Shown one piece after another: positions 1 to 8,452 of a stretch of 64,000 bases of DNA. Numbering within the stretch: position 1 is the stretch's first letter; every line of letters begins with the position of its first letter. The stretch covers positions 62,001-126,000 of the forward strand of contig LJSF01000003.1 of NCBI GenBank assembly GCA_001314655.1, given 5' to 3'. A program made the position numbers and the translations under genes. The notes under the pieces are model-generated. The model had not been told where the DNA came from. It was given only the letters and a program-made list of their open reading frames with translations, and ran no database searches. The stretch comes from Rhodobacteraceae bacterium HLUCCA08. GTDB lineage: Bacteria; Pseudomonadota; Alphaproteobacteria; Rhodobacterales; Rhodobacteraceae.

Positions 1-266
1 GGATCGACCCGGACGGGGCGGCCACCGCCTATTCCGACGGCGCCTTCATCGCCGAACCGCTGGCCCGCGACGGCGCCCGCGACATCCCCACGACCTGGCG
101 CGTGACCCTGCCCGACCGCGGCGTCGACGTGACGGTGCAGGCGCTGAACCCCGAGGCCTGGATGGCGGTGTCGATCCCCTATTGGGAGGGGCCGGTGACG
201 GTATCGGGCAGCCATGACGGCACGGGCTACCTGGAAATGACCGGCTACGAGGGAACGTCTCCGTGA
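1..266 (+). CDS. AttH/CrtC-like lipocalin-fold protein, C-terminal fragment
   Basis: The reading frame is open from base 3 to a TGA at 264-266 and the 5' part lies outside the window, so only about 87 residues are visible. The end of the protein carries PYWEGPVTVSGSHDGTGYL followed by EMTGYEG, the conserved C-terminal pattern of the AttH / carotenoid 1,2-hydratase-like lipocalin family. In many proteobacteria such proteins are encoded after an FtsX-type ABC permease and are exported; whether that holds here cannot be seen. A true carotenoid hydratase (CrtC) is less likely without neighbouring crt genes, but is not excluded. Confidence 0.75.
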   Translation, partial: IDPDGAATAYSDGAFIAEPLARDGARDIPTTWRVTLPDRGVDVTVQALNPEAWMAVSIPYWEGPVTVSGSHDGTGYLEMTGYEGTSP

Positions 267-311
267 CATCTCGTCAGTGGCGGGCCGGCGCGGGGCGGGA
301 TAACAGGCGGC

Positions 312-2468
312 ATGAACAGCTTTCCCCTGACCCGCGACATCGTTCTGGTGGGCGGCGGCCATACCCATGCGCTGGTGCTGCGCAAATGGGGCATGAACCC
401 GCTGCCCGGCGTCCGGCTGAGTGTCATCAACCCGGGCCCCACCGCGCCCTATTCGGGGATGCTGCCGGGCTTCGTCGCCGGGCATTACAGGCGGGACGAC
501 CTGGATATCGACCTGGTGCAGCTGGCGCGCTTTGCCGGCGCCCGGGTGATCGTCGGCCGGGCCGTGGCGCTGGATCCGGTGGCCCGCCTTGTGCATGTGC
601 CAGGGCGGCCCCCCGTCGCCTATGACCTGGTCTCGGTCGATATCGGCATCACCTCGGCCATGCCCGACCTGCCGGGTTTCGCGGCCCACGGCATCCCGGC
701 CAAGCCGCTGGGCCCCTTTGCCGCGCGCTGGGAGGCGTTTCGCGCGGGCGATGGCCCGGCCCGGGTGGCGGTGATCGGCGGTGGCGTGGCCGGGGCCGAA
801 CTGGCCATGGCGATGGCCCATGCCCTGCGCACCCGGGGCCGCGCGGCGCAGGTGGCCCTGATCGACCGCGGCCGGATCGTCGAGGAGTTCAACCACGACG
901 CCCGCAAACTGATGCTGGCCGCGCTGCAGGCCAACGGCGTCACCCCCGTCGAAGGGGGCGCGGTGGCCGAGGTGACCGCGACCGCCGTGGTGCTGGAGGA
1001 CGGGCGCGAGATCGCCAGCGATTTCACCACCGGTGCCGCCGGGGCGCGGCCGCAGGGCTGGGTGGCGGAAACCGGGCTGGAAACGCATCACGGTTTCCTG
1101 ACCGTGGGGCCGACGCTGCAAACCTCGAACCCTCATGTCTTTGCCGTGGGCGATTGCGCCCATCTGGGCTGGGATCCGCGGCCCAAGGCCGGGGTCTATG
1201 CGGTGCGCGAGGCGCCGGTGCTGCATGACAACCTGCGTGCCGCTGCCTCGGGGCGTCGACTGCGCCGCTATGACCCGCAAAAGGACTACCTGAAGCTGGT
1301 GTCGCTGGGCGGCCAGCGCGCCATGGCCGAGAAATTCGGAACGGCCCGGTCAGGGCGGTTGCTGTGGCTCTGGAAGGACCGGATCGACCGCAAGTTCATG
1401 GCCCGGTTCCGCGGATTGGAACCGATGGCGGCGCCGGACCTGCCGCTGGAGGCGGCCGAGGGCCTGCGCGAGGCTTTGGGCGATGCGCCGCCCTGTGCGG
1501 GCTGCGGGGCCAAGGTCGGGCGCGGGGCGCTGCGTGCCGCGCTCGCCGGCCTTCCGGCGCCGGGGCGCGATGACATCGTCAGCCTGCCCGGTGACGACGC
1601 GGCGCTCCTGAAGACCGGCGGCGCGCGGCAGGTCATGGCCACCGACCACCTGCGCGCCTTTACCGCCGACCCGGTGCTGATGACCCGCATCGCCGCGCAA
1701 CACGCGCTGGGCGATATCTGGGCCATGGGTGCCGCGCCCCAGGCCGCGACCGCAACGATCATCCTGCCGCGCATGGCGCCGGAATTGCAGGCGCGCACCC
1801 TGGCCGAGATCACCGCGACCGCGCACGAGGTGCTGAGCCAGGCCGGTGCCGCCCTGGTCGGCGGCCATACCAGCCAGGGCGACGAGATGACGCTGGGCTT
1901 CACCGTCACCGGGCTGTGCGCGGCCGATCCGATCACCCTGGCGGGCGCCCGGCCGGGTGACGCGCTGATCCTGACCGGCCCGATCGGCTCCGGCACGATC
2001 CTGGCGGCCGAGATGCGGGGCAAGGCCCATGGCGACGACGTGCTGGCCTGTTACGCGCTGATGGCGCAGGGGCAGGGGCCGGCGGCGGCGATCCTGGCCG
2101 GGGCCCATGCGATGACCGACGTGACCGGCTTCGGCCTGGCCGGGCATCTGTCGGGGCTTTGCGAGGCCTCGGGCACCGGCGCCGAGGTCCGGCTGGCCGA
2201 TGTGCCGCTGATGGCGGGCGCGCTGGCGCTGGCCGAGGCGGGGATCCGCTCGACGCTTTTCCCCGACAACGTGGCCGGCGCCGGGGCGGTGACGGTGCCG
2301 CCCGGGGCCGCCGGCGCGCTGATGTTCGACCCGCAGACCGCGGGCGGCTTGCTGGCCGCCGTGCCGGAGGAGGCGGCCGAGGGGCGGCTCGAGGCGCTGC
2401 GCGCGGCGGGCTGTCGGGCGGCGCGGATCGGCCGCGTCGTCAAGGGCGCAGGCGTCAGGTTTCGCTGA
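312..2468 (+). CDS. selD: FAD-dependent oxidoreductase fused to selenide, water dikinase
   Basis: This 718-residue protein joins two enzymes. Residues 1 to about 385 form a pyridine-nucleotide-disulfide oxidoreductase of the type known as an N-terminal partner of SelD. They show an FAD-binding VLVGGGHTH near residue 11, a second dinucleotide motif VIGGGVAGAE near 155 and the C-terminal FAD motif AVGDCAHLG near 278. From about residue 390 SelD begins: CAGCGAKVGRGAL contains Cys398 and Lys401, equivalent to E. coli Cys17 and Lys20, and is followed by the phosphate/Mg motif PGDDAALL. SelD makes selenophosphate from selenide and ATP. The adjacent convergent selU gene points to use in tRNA 2-selenouridine; no selA, selB or tRNA-Sec is seen here. 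The start is supported by AGGCGG just upstream of ATG. Confidence 0.95.
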   Translation: MNSFPLTRDIVLVGGGHTHALVLRKWGMNPLPGVRLSVINPGPTAPYSGMLPGFVAGHYRRDDLDIDLVQLARFAGARVIVGRAVALDPVARLVHVPGRPPVAYDLVSVDIGITSAMPDLPGFAAHGIPAKPLGPFAARWEAFRAGDGPARVAVIGGGVAGAELAMAMAHALRTRGRAAQVALIDRGRIVEEFNHDARKLMLAALQANGVTPVEGGAVAEVTATAVVLEDGREIASDFTTGAAGARPQGWVAETGLETHHGFLTVGPTLQTSNPHVFAVGDCAHLGWDPRPKAGVYAVREAPVLHDNLRAAASGRRLRRYDPQKDYLKLVSLGGQRAMAEKFGTARSGRLLWLWKDRIDRKFMARFRGLEPMAAPDLPLEAAEGLREALGDAPPCAGCGAKVGRGALRAALAGLPAPGRDDIVSLPGDDAALLKTGGARQVMATDHLRAFTADPVLMTRIAAQHALGDIWAMGAAPQAATATIILPRMAPELQARTLAEITATAHEVLSQAGAALVGGHTSQGDEMTLGFTVTGLCAADPITLAGARPGDALILTGPIGSGTILAAEMRGKAHGDDVLACYALMAQGQGPAAAILAGAHAMTDVTGFGLAGHLSGLCEASGTGAEVRLADVPLMAGALALAEAGIRSTLFPDNVAGAGAVTVPPGAAGALMFDPQTAGGLLAAVPEEAAEGRLEALRAAGCRAARIGRVVKGAGVRFR

Positions 2469-3508
2469 GCCGGGCGGCGACCCGGTCGGCCAGATCGTCG
2501 CGCGCGCCCCGCCGCATCCAGCCGGTCCGCCGACAGGCGCGCCAGGTGGCGTGGCGCGTGACCGGCGCGGGACCGGGTATAGGCGGCGTCGTAATGATCC
2601 TCGATCAGCGCCCGGGCAAGGCCGGCGAAATCGCCGCCCGCCAGCATCGCCTGCCAGGCATCGACAACCGCATGGCCGCGATAGCGCCGCAACGGCTCCA
2701 GCGCCCGGGCCAACCTGTCGGGCGCGTCGATCATGTCGGCATAGGCCTCTTGCAGGAAGGCGGCGCGGGCGGCGACCGGGGCGCTGATCTCGATCCGCGG
2801 CGCGGCTTTCATCGCCTCCCACAGCCGGGGCGGCAGGATGCGGGCGCCGATCCGGCTGCTTTCGGCCTCCACCACCAGGGGCCGTGCGGGATCGAGCCGG
2901 GCCAGCGCCACGGCCAGCGCGCTTTCGAACGCCTTCTGCGAGGGCTGCGCGCCCGTCGCCCCCAGACGCGAGCCGCGATGGCCGGCCAGACCCTCCAGGT
3001 CGATCACCTGCACGCCGCGCGCCGCCAGCAGCGGCAGAAGCGCGGTCTTGGCGGTGCCGGTATTGCCATCGAGCAGCACGACCGGGCAGGGCAGGTCGGT
3101 GTCGTAAAGCGCCGCATGGACCAGCCGGCGCCAGCTTTGATAGCCGCCCTCGATCGTGTCGGCGCGCCAGCCGACCGCCTTGAGGATCGTCGCGACCGAG
3201 CCTGACCGCTGCCCGCCGCGCCAGCAATGGACCAGCGGCCGCCAGCCGCCCGTCCGATCCGCCAGCGGGCCGTCCAGATGCGCGGCGACATTGCGGGCCA
3301 CCAGCGCGGCGCCGACCTTGCGCGCGTCGAAGGGCGACACCTGTTTGTAGATCGTCCCGACCCGGGCGCGTTCGGCGTCGGACAGGGCCGGCAGGTTGAG
3401 CGCGCCGGGGATGTGATCCTCGGCGAATTCGGCCGGGCTGCGCACGTCGATCACGTCGTCGAAACCGTGATCCAGCAGATCGCTGAGGGAAGAAAAGCGC
3501 AACGCCAT
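2455..3508 (-). CDS. selU: tRNA 2-selenouridine synthase with a C-terminal frameshift
   Basis: SelU/MnmH replaces sulfur by selenium in 5-substituted 2-thiouridine at the wobble position of some tRNAs, using selenophosphate. The rhodanese domain lies at residues 1-130 with catalytic Cys95 in VHCWRGGQRSG. The P-loop domain follows with GNTGTAKTALL (Lys154) and the family motif HRGSRLG. After about residue 334 the frame breaks: minus-strand GGGG at 2507-2510 appears to carry one G too many. Correcting it gives a normal end, GARDDLADRVAARLSET and TGA at 2455, for a 350-residue protein. Uncorrected, translation runs on to 2051, adding over 130 residues that are antisense to selD. Both catalytic regions lie before the break, so activity may survive. 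The corrected 3' end overlaps selD by 14 bp. Confidence 0.85.
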
Positions 3509-3595
3509 GGGCGGGGGATAATCCGGCGCCCGGATGCGGGCAAGGGCCCGGAGCGGCACCGTAGGGTGGGGGTTCACCCCACCGCCACGGTCCGG

Positions 3596-4327
3596 TCAGG
3601 TCCGGGGCCAGAGCAATTCGCGCCCGGTTTCGGTCAGCAGGTGCCAGTCGGCGCCGTCGAACACCGCCGGAAACAGAGGCCGGCCATAGCCCGCGCCGCC
3701 GTCAAGGTTCACCCGGTTGCCCTCGTGGCGCGGATGGTCGAGCGCGGTGTGTCCATGCACCACGGTCTTGGCAAAGGGCTGGTCCCAGTCCAGGAACGGA
3801 TCGCGGATCCAGACCAGATCATCGGGGTCCTGCCGGTCCATCGCGACGCCGGGACGGATGCCGGCATGGACGAAAATGTGGCTGGCTGTTTCGGCCCAGA
3901 GCGGCCGGGCGGCGAGGAAATCCAGATGCGCCCGGGGCACGGCGGCGCGGGCCTCGTCCAGCGCGGATGCGCTGTCCTCGCTGGTTTGAACGCCGTAGGA
4001 GGCCAGGGTCGCGGCCCCGCCGAGCGCCGGATGCAGCCAGCCCTTTCCGGACAGGATGCGGTCGTCATGCAGCAGCCCGTCGCGGACGAAACGCAGGAAC
4101 ATCCGGTCGTGATTGCCCAGCAGCACGGTCCAGTCGCGCCCCGCCGCGCCCCCGTCGATCAGCCGCTGGATCACGCCGCGGCTGTCGGGGCCGCGATCGA
4201 CCAGGTCGCCCAGGAACACGACCGGCGCAGCGGCGCCGCCATCGGCCGCGATCCGGGCCAGCGCCTGGTCGAGCTGGTCCGAATGGCCGTGGATATCGCC
4301 GATGGCGTAGAGCGGGGCGTCCTGCAT
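3596..4327 (-). CDS. Metallophosphoesterase (PP1/ApaH-like Ser/Thr phosphatase family)
   Basis: This 243-residue protein has the full dimetal phosphoesterase signature in order: GDIHGHSDQLD at the N-terminus, GDLVDRGPDSRGV, GNHDRM, and VHGHTALDHP near the C-terminus. These supply the Asp, His and Asn ligands of the two-metal centre. Relatives include bis(5'-nucleosyl)-tetraphosphatase (ApaH/PrpE) and protein Ser/Thr phosphatases, and sequence alone does not decide the substrate. It is encoded 49 bp after serA on the same strand and might be co-transcribed with the serine genes. No signal peptide is visible, so it is cytoplasmic. Confidence 0.88.
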   Translation of the reverse strand: MQDAPLYAIGDIHGHSDQLDQALARIAADGGAAAPVVFLGDLVDRGPDSRGVIQRLIDGGAAGRDWTVLLGNHDRMFLRFVRDGLLHDDRILSGKGWLHPALGGAATLASYGVQTSEDSASALDEARAAVPRAHLDFLAARPLWAETASHIFVHAGIRPGVAMDRQDPDDLVWIRDPFLDWDQPFAKTVVHGHTALDHPRHEGNRVNLDGGAGYGRPLFPAVFDGADWHLLTETGRELLWPRT

Positions 4328-4376
4328 GGCGGGCCTTTCGGGTGGCGCGCGCGCTTGGGGCGCGCGCTGGTTCGGG

Positions 4377-5975
4377 TCAGCCGGCGACGTCGAAGGTCAG
4401 CGACTTGACCTGGCGGAACAGGCCCGTCGCCTTGAGCGCGTCGAGCGCTGTCGCCGGCACCGGTTCGTCGACATAAAGCAGCGCGATCGCCTCGCCATGG
4501 CGCGTCGACCGGCCAAGGGTGAAGTTGGCGATGTTCACCCCATGCCCGCCCATGGTCTGGCCCAGGGCGCCGATGATGCCCGGCACGTCCTCGTTGGTGG
4601 TATAGACCATATGGGCGCCGACCTCGGCATCGATATTGATGCCCTTGATCTGGATGAAACGCGGCTTGCCGTCGCTGAACACCGTCCCGGCGATCGACCG
4701 TTCCCGTTCGGGCGTCACCACGGTCACCTTGATATAGCCTTCGAAGGCGCCGGACTGGTCCTGCTTGGTGGTAGAGATCTGCACCCCGCGTTCCTTGGCC
4801 ATCACCGGGGCGGAAACCATGTTCACGTCCGGATTGGCCGGTTTCATGATCCCGGCGACCACGGCGGCGGTCAGCGCGCTCAGGTTCATTTCGGAGGCTT
4901 CGCCGTCGTAGAGGATGTTGATCGCCTTGATCGGCTCGTCCGTCATCTGGCCGATGAAATTGCCCAGATGCCCGGCCAGCTTGATCCAGGGGCCCATGAT
5001 CTTGGCCTCTTCGGCGGTCACCGACGGCATGTTCAGCGCGTTCTGCACCGCGCCGGTCAGCAGGTAGTCGGACATCTGTTCGGCCACCTGCAGGGCGACG
5101 TTTTCCTGCGCCTCGGTGGTCGAGGCGCCCAGATGCGGGGTGCAGACCACATTGGGCAGGTTGAACAGCGGGTTGTCGGTGGCCGGTTCGACGGCAAAGA
5201 CATCCAGCGCGGCGCCGGCGACATGGCCCGATTGCAGCATCTCGGCCAGGGCGGCCTCGTCGATCAGCCCGCCGCGGGCGCAATTGACGATGCGCACGCC
5301 CGTCCTGGTCTTGGCCAGGTTCTCGGCCGACAGGATGTTGCGGGTCTGGTCGGTCAGCGGCACGTGCAGGCTGATGAAATCGGCGCGCTTGAGCAGCGTG
5401 TCCAGGTCGACCTTTTCGGCGCCGATCTCGGTCGCGCGTTCTTCGGACAGGAACGGATCATAGGCGATCACCTTCATCCGCAGCCCCTGGGCGCGGTCGA
5501 TGACGATCGAGCCGATATTGCCGGCGCCGATCACGCCCAGGGTCTTGTTGGTCAGTTCCACGCCCATGAAGCGGGATTTCTCCCATTTGCCGGCATGGGT
5601 GGAGGCATTGGCCTCGGGGATCTGGCGGGCCACGGCCATCATCATCGAAATCGCGTGTTCGGCGGTGGTGATGGAATTGCCGAAGGGCGTGTTCATCACG
5701 ATGATGCCCTTCCTGGAGGCGGCGGGGATGTCGACATTGTCGACCCCGATCCCGGCCCGGGCGACGACCTTGAGGTTGTCTGCGGCGGCGATGATCTTTT
5801 CGGTGACCTTGGTGGCCGAGCGGATGGCGAGGCCGTCATACTGGCCGATCACGGCCAGCAGGGCGTCCTTGTCCTTGCCCAGGTCGGGCTGGAAATCCAC
5901 GTCGATGCCGCGATCGCGGAAGATCTGCACGGCGGTTTCGGAAAGCTTGTCGGAAACGAGTACCTTGGGGGCCAT
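4377..5975 (-). CDS. serA: D-3-phosphoglycerate dehydrogenase
   Basis: SerA oxidises 3-phosphoglycerate to 3-phosphohydroxypyruvate with NAD, the first step of serine synthesis. At 532 residues it is the long form: substrate-binding domain, Rossmann domain with GVIGAGNIGS near residue 145, catalytic Arg in VNCARGGLID and catalytic His in CTPHLGASTTEAQ, then an allosteric substrate-binding domain and a C-terminal ACT domain (VPGIIGALGQTMGGHGVNIA), where serine feedback normally acts. It lies 72 bp downstream of serC on the same strand, separated by a 26-bp perfect palindrome. Operon expression with serC is likely. Confidence 0.97.
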   Translation of the reverse strand: MAPKVLVSDKLSETAVQIFRDRGIDVDFQPDLGKDKDALLAVIGQYDGLAIRSATKVTEKIIAAADNLKVVARAGIGVDNVDIPAASRKGIIVMNTPFGNSITTAEHAISMMMAVARQIPEANASTHAGKWEKSRFMGVELTNKTLGVIGAGNIGSIVIDRAQGLRMKVIAYDPFLSEERATEIGAEKVDLDTLLKRADFISLHVPLTDQTRNILSAENLAKTRTGVRIVNCARGGLIDEAALAEMLQSGHVAGAALDVFAVEPATDNPLFNLPNVVCTPHLGASTTEAQENVALQVAEQMSDYLLTGAVQNALNMPSVTAEEAKIMGPWIKLAGHLGNFIGQMTDEPIKAINILYDGEASEMNLSALTAAVVAGIMKPANPDVNMVSAPVMAKERGVQISTTKQDQSGAFEGYIKVTVVTPERERSIAGTVFSDGKPRFIQIKGINIDAEVGAHMVYTTNEDVPGIIGALGQTMGGHGVNIANFTLGRSTRHGEAIALLYVDEPVPATALDALKATGLFRQVKSLTFDVAG

Positions 5976-6011
5976 GTCACTGGTCCTTCATGCGTGGGTT
6001 TTCGGGGAGGG

Positions 6012-6037
6012 GGACCAAAATTACGTAATTTTGGTCC
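6012..6037. repeat. 26-bp perfect intergenic palindrome, copy 1
   Basis: The sequence GGACCAAAATTACGTAATTT continuing TTGGTCC is a perfect inverted repeat of 26 bp with an AT-rich centre (AAAATTACGTAATTTT) in otherwise GC-rich DNA. It sits between serC and serA. A second copy with the same 22-bp core and different outer base pairs lies at 30513-30538. As RNA it would form a hairpin with U-rich flanks, so it could act as a terminator or processing site; as DNA it could be a protein-binding site. Confidence 0.85.
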
Positions 6038-6047
6038 GCCCGGACCT

Positions 6048-7193
6048 TCAGGCTTGTGCGTCGATCTCGGCGTGGAACGCCCAGTCGAGCCAGGGCAGCA
6101 TCGCCGCGATATCGGCGGTTTCGACCGTGGCGCCGCACCAGATGCGCAGGCCCGGCGGTGCGTCGCGATAGGCGCCGATATCCAGCGCGACACCCTCGGC
6201 CTCCAGCCGCTTGGCCACCGATTTGGCGAAGGCGGCGCCGTCGGCGATGCGGTCATCGGTGAACTTGAGGCAGACGCTGGTATTCGACCGCGTCGCCGGG
6301 TCGGTCGCCAGGTTGTCGATCCAGTCACGCGCGGCGCAGAAATCGAAGATCGCCTGCGCATTGGCATCGGCCCGGGCGATCAGCGCCGGCAGACCGCCGA
6401 TGGATGTCGCCCAGTCGAGCGCCAGCAGGTAATCCTCGACCGCCAGCATCGACGGCGTGTTGATCGTCTCGCCCACGAAGATGCCTTCGATCAGCTTGCC
6501 GCCCTTGGTCAGGCGAAAGATCTTGGGCAGCGGCCAGGCGGGGGTGTGGCTTTCCAGCCGCTCCACCGCGCGGGGGGAGAGGATCAGCATCCCGTGGGCC
6601 GCCTCGCCGCCCATCACCTTCTGCCAGGAGAAGGTGGTCACATCCAGCTTTTCCCAGGGCAGGTCCTGGGCAAAGGCGGCGCTGGTCGCGTCGCAGATCG
6701 TCAGCCCGGCGCGGTCCGCGGGGATCGCGTCGCCGTTCGGGACGCGCACGCCGCTGGTGGTTCCGTTCCAGGTAAAGACCACGTCACTGTCGAAATCGAC
6801 CGCTGTGAAATCGACGATCTCGCCATATTCGGCGGTCATGACGGTGGCGTCCAGCTTGAGCTGCTTGACCGCGTCGGTGACCCAGCCGGCGCCGAAGCTT
6901 TCCCAGGCCAGCAGGGTCGCCGGGCGGGCGCCCAGAAGCGACCACATCGCCATTTCCACCGCGCCGGTATCCGAGGCGGGCACGATGCCGATCCGGTAGT
7001 CGGCCGGCACGCCGAGGATCGCGCGGGTGTCGTCGATCGCCTGTTTCAGCTTGGCCTTGCCGACAGCGGCGCGGTGCGACCGGCCGAGGGCGGCGTCGGA
7101 CAGGCGGGTCAGGTCGAATACGGGGGGTTTGGCGCAGGGGCCGGAGGAAAAGCGCGGGTTAGCCGGCCGCGCGGCCGGGGTTTGCATGACCAT
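6048..7193 (-). CDS. serC: Phosphoserine aminotransferase
   Basis: SerC converts 3-phosphohydroxypyruvate and glutamate to phosphoserine and 2-oxoglutarate, the second serine step. The 381-residue PLP enzyme starts [20 protein letters not shown]. The motif [15 protein letters not shown] holds the Schiff-base lysine. The length fits the alphaproteobacterial SerC subgroup. The ATG at 7193 is preferred over an upstream in-frame ATG because GGAAGGA lies about ten bases before it. It is the first gene of the serC-serA unit and is divergent from serB, so all three serine genes are adjacent. MQTPAAR at 7187 is an alternative start. Confidence 0.96.
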   Translation of the reverse strand: MVMQTPAARPANPRFSSGPCAKPPVFDLTRLSDAALGRSHRAAVGKAKLKQAIDDTRAILGVPADYRIGIVPASDTGAVEMAMWSLLGARPATLLAWESFGAGWVTDAVKQLKLDATVMTAEYGEIVDFTAVDFDSDVVFTWNGTTSGVRVPNGDAIPADRAGLTICDATSAAFAQDLPWEKLDVTTFSWQKVMGGEAAHGMLILSPRAVERLESHTPAWPLPKIFRLTKGGKLIEGIFVGETINTPSMLAVEDYLLALDWATSIGGLPALIARADANAQAIFDFCAARDWIDNLATDPATRSNTSVCLKFTDDRIADGAAFAKSVAKRLEAEGVALDIGAYRDAPPGLRIWCGATVETADIAAMLPWLDWAFHAEIDAQA

Positions 7194-7453
7194 TGCTGGA
7201 TATCCTTCCAGATATGTGCCCCTCGTTGGGGAGGGGTGTCCCACCGCCGGAGCTAGCGCCAGACCCGCGTCGCCGCAAGCGGGAAAATGCGCGAATGCGA
7301 CGTTTTGGCGGGCGCAAGCGGCGCCGGCTGGAGCGGATCGGAAACCCGGGCGCGGGCGGCACCGGCACGCCGATGCGTTTTTCCGCCAGGATGAACGAGG
7401 GGTTGAGCTTTCCGTCCCGGCGCGGTTTAGGGGCGGAAAAGGGAGGATCGCCC

Positions 7454-8329
7454 ATGTTCGTCGTCAGCCTGATCGCGCGCCCCGGAACCCTGGACCCGGC
7501 CCTGGCCGAAGCCCTGCGCAATGCCTGGGGCGGCGGCGACGTGACCTGGCTTTCGCCCGACGAGGCGGCGGAATTCCCGGTCGCGACGCGGCCCGGGAAC
7601 CTCGACGCGGTGCGCGCCGATCTGGGTGACCGGGTCGATCTGAACCTCGTCATGGCCGAGGGCCGGCGCAAACGGATGCTGATCGCCGACATGGACAGCA
7701 CCATGATCCGGCAGGAATGCATCGACGAACTGGCCGCGGAGGCCGGGGTCGGCGACCGCGTGGCCGCGATCACCGCAAGGGCGATGAACGGAGAGCTGGA
7801 TTTCGAGGGCGCCCTGCTGGAGCGGGTCGGGCTGCTGAAAGGTCTGCCCGAGACGGTGATCGACCAGGTCCTGGCGCGGCGCATCACCTACATGCCCGGT
7901 GGCGCGACCCTCGTGGCGACGATGAAGGCGCAAGGCGCGGCGGCAATCCTGGTCTCGGGCGGGTTCACCGCCTTTGCCGGGCCGGTCGCCGGCGCGCTGG
8001 GCTTTGATGTCGCCCAGGCCAACGATCTGCTGGTCGAGGGTGGCATGCTGACCGGCGACGTTGGCCGGCCGATCCTGGGCCGCGACGCCAAGGTGGCCGC
8101 GCTCGAGGCCCATGTCGCGCGGCTGGGCATCGCCGCGGCGGATGTGCTGGCGGTCGGTGACGGGGCCAATGACCTGGGCATGCTGGGTCGCGCCGGGATG
8201 GGCGTGGCCTTGCATGCGAAACCGGCGGTGCAGGCGGAATGCGACCTGCGGGTCAATCACGGGGACCTGACCGCGCTGCTGTATCTGCAGGGCTATGGCC
8301 GGGACGCGTTCGTGCAGGGCGTGGCGTAG
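7454..8329 (+). CDS. serB: Phosphoserine phosphatase
   Basis: SerB hydrolyses phosphoserine to serine, the last step of the pathway. This 291-residue HAD-superfamily enzyme has an N-terminal regulatory-like region of about 70 residues and then the HAD motifs: IADMDSTMI (nucleophile Asp79, acid Asp81), VSGGFTAFA (motif II Ser) and [12 protein letters not shown] (motif III Asp pair). The ATG at 7454 is chosen because GGGAGG lies at 7441-7446 and because the upstream open frame is proline/arginine-rich and unlike SerB. It is divergent from serC-serA and is followed by two hairpins before the convergent asparaginase gene. Confidence 0.96.
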   Translation: MFVVSLIARPGTLDPALAEALRNAWGGGDVTWLSPDEAAEFPVATRPGNLDAVRADLGDRVDLNLVMAEGRRKRMLIADMDSTMIRQECIDELAAEAGVGDRVAAITARAMNGELDFEGALLERVGLLKGLPETVIDQVLARRITYMPGGATLVATMKAQGAAAILVSGGFTAFAGPVAGALGFDVAQANDLLVEGGMLTGDVGRPILGRDAKVAALEAHVARLGIAAADVLAVGDGANDLGMLGRAGMGVALHAKPAVQAECDLRVNHGDLTALLYLQGYGRDAFVQGVA

Positions 8330-8359
8330 CGTCCCGATCGGCGGGTCCTGGCGCCACCC

Positions 8360-8424
8360 GTCCCGGCCTCCGCGCCGGGACCTCTGCCATTGATCGACAG
8401 CGAGGCCCCGGATCAAGTCCGGGG
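8360..8424. repeat. Two-hairpin intergenic element (convergent terminator-like repeat)
   Basis: Two strong hairpins lie between the convergent serB and asparaginase genes. The first pairs GTCCCGGC (8360-8367) with GCCGGGAC (8374-8381); the second pairs CCCCGGA (8406-8412) with TCCGGGG (8418-8424). Neither has a clear T-tract. A related pair in reversed order follows ccoS at 49560-49631, with the shared blocks GAGGCCCCGG and CGGGACCTCT. This resembles the common palindromic intergenic repeats of alphaproteobacteria and may end transcription from both sides. Confidence 0.6.
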
Positions 8425-8452
8425 CGCGCACCGCCCGGGTTCGGGCGAAAGG

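Noticed and set aside
4326-7256. 976-codon plus-strand open frame
   Set aside because: It is antisense to serA and serC, is rich in His, Gly, Arg and Asp as expected from reversed GC-rich codons, and has no domain or ribosome site.
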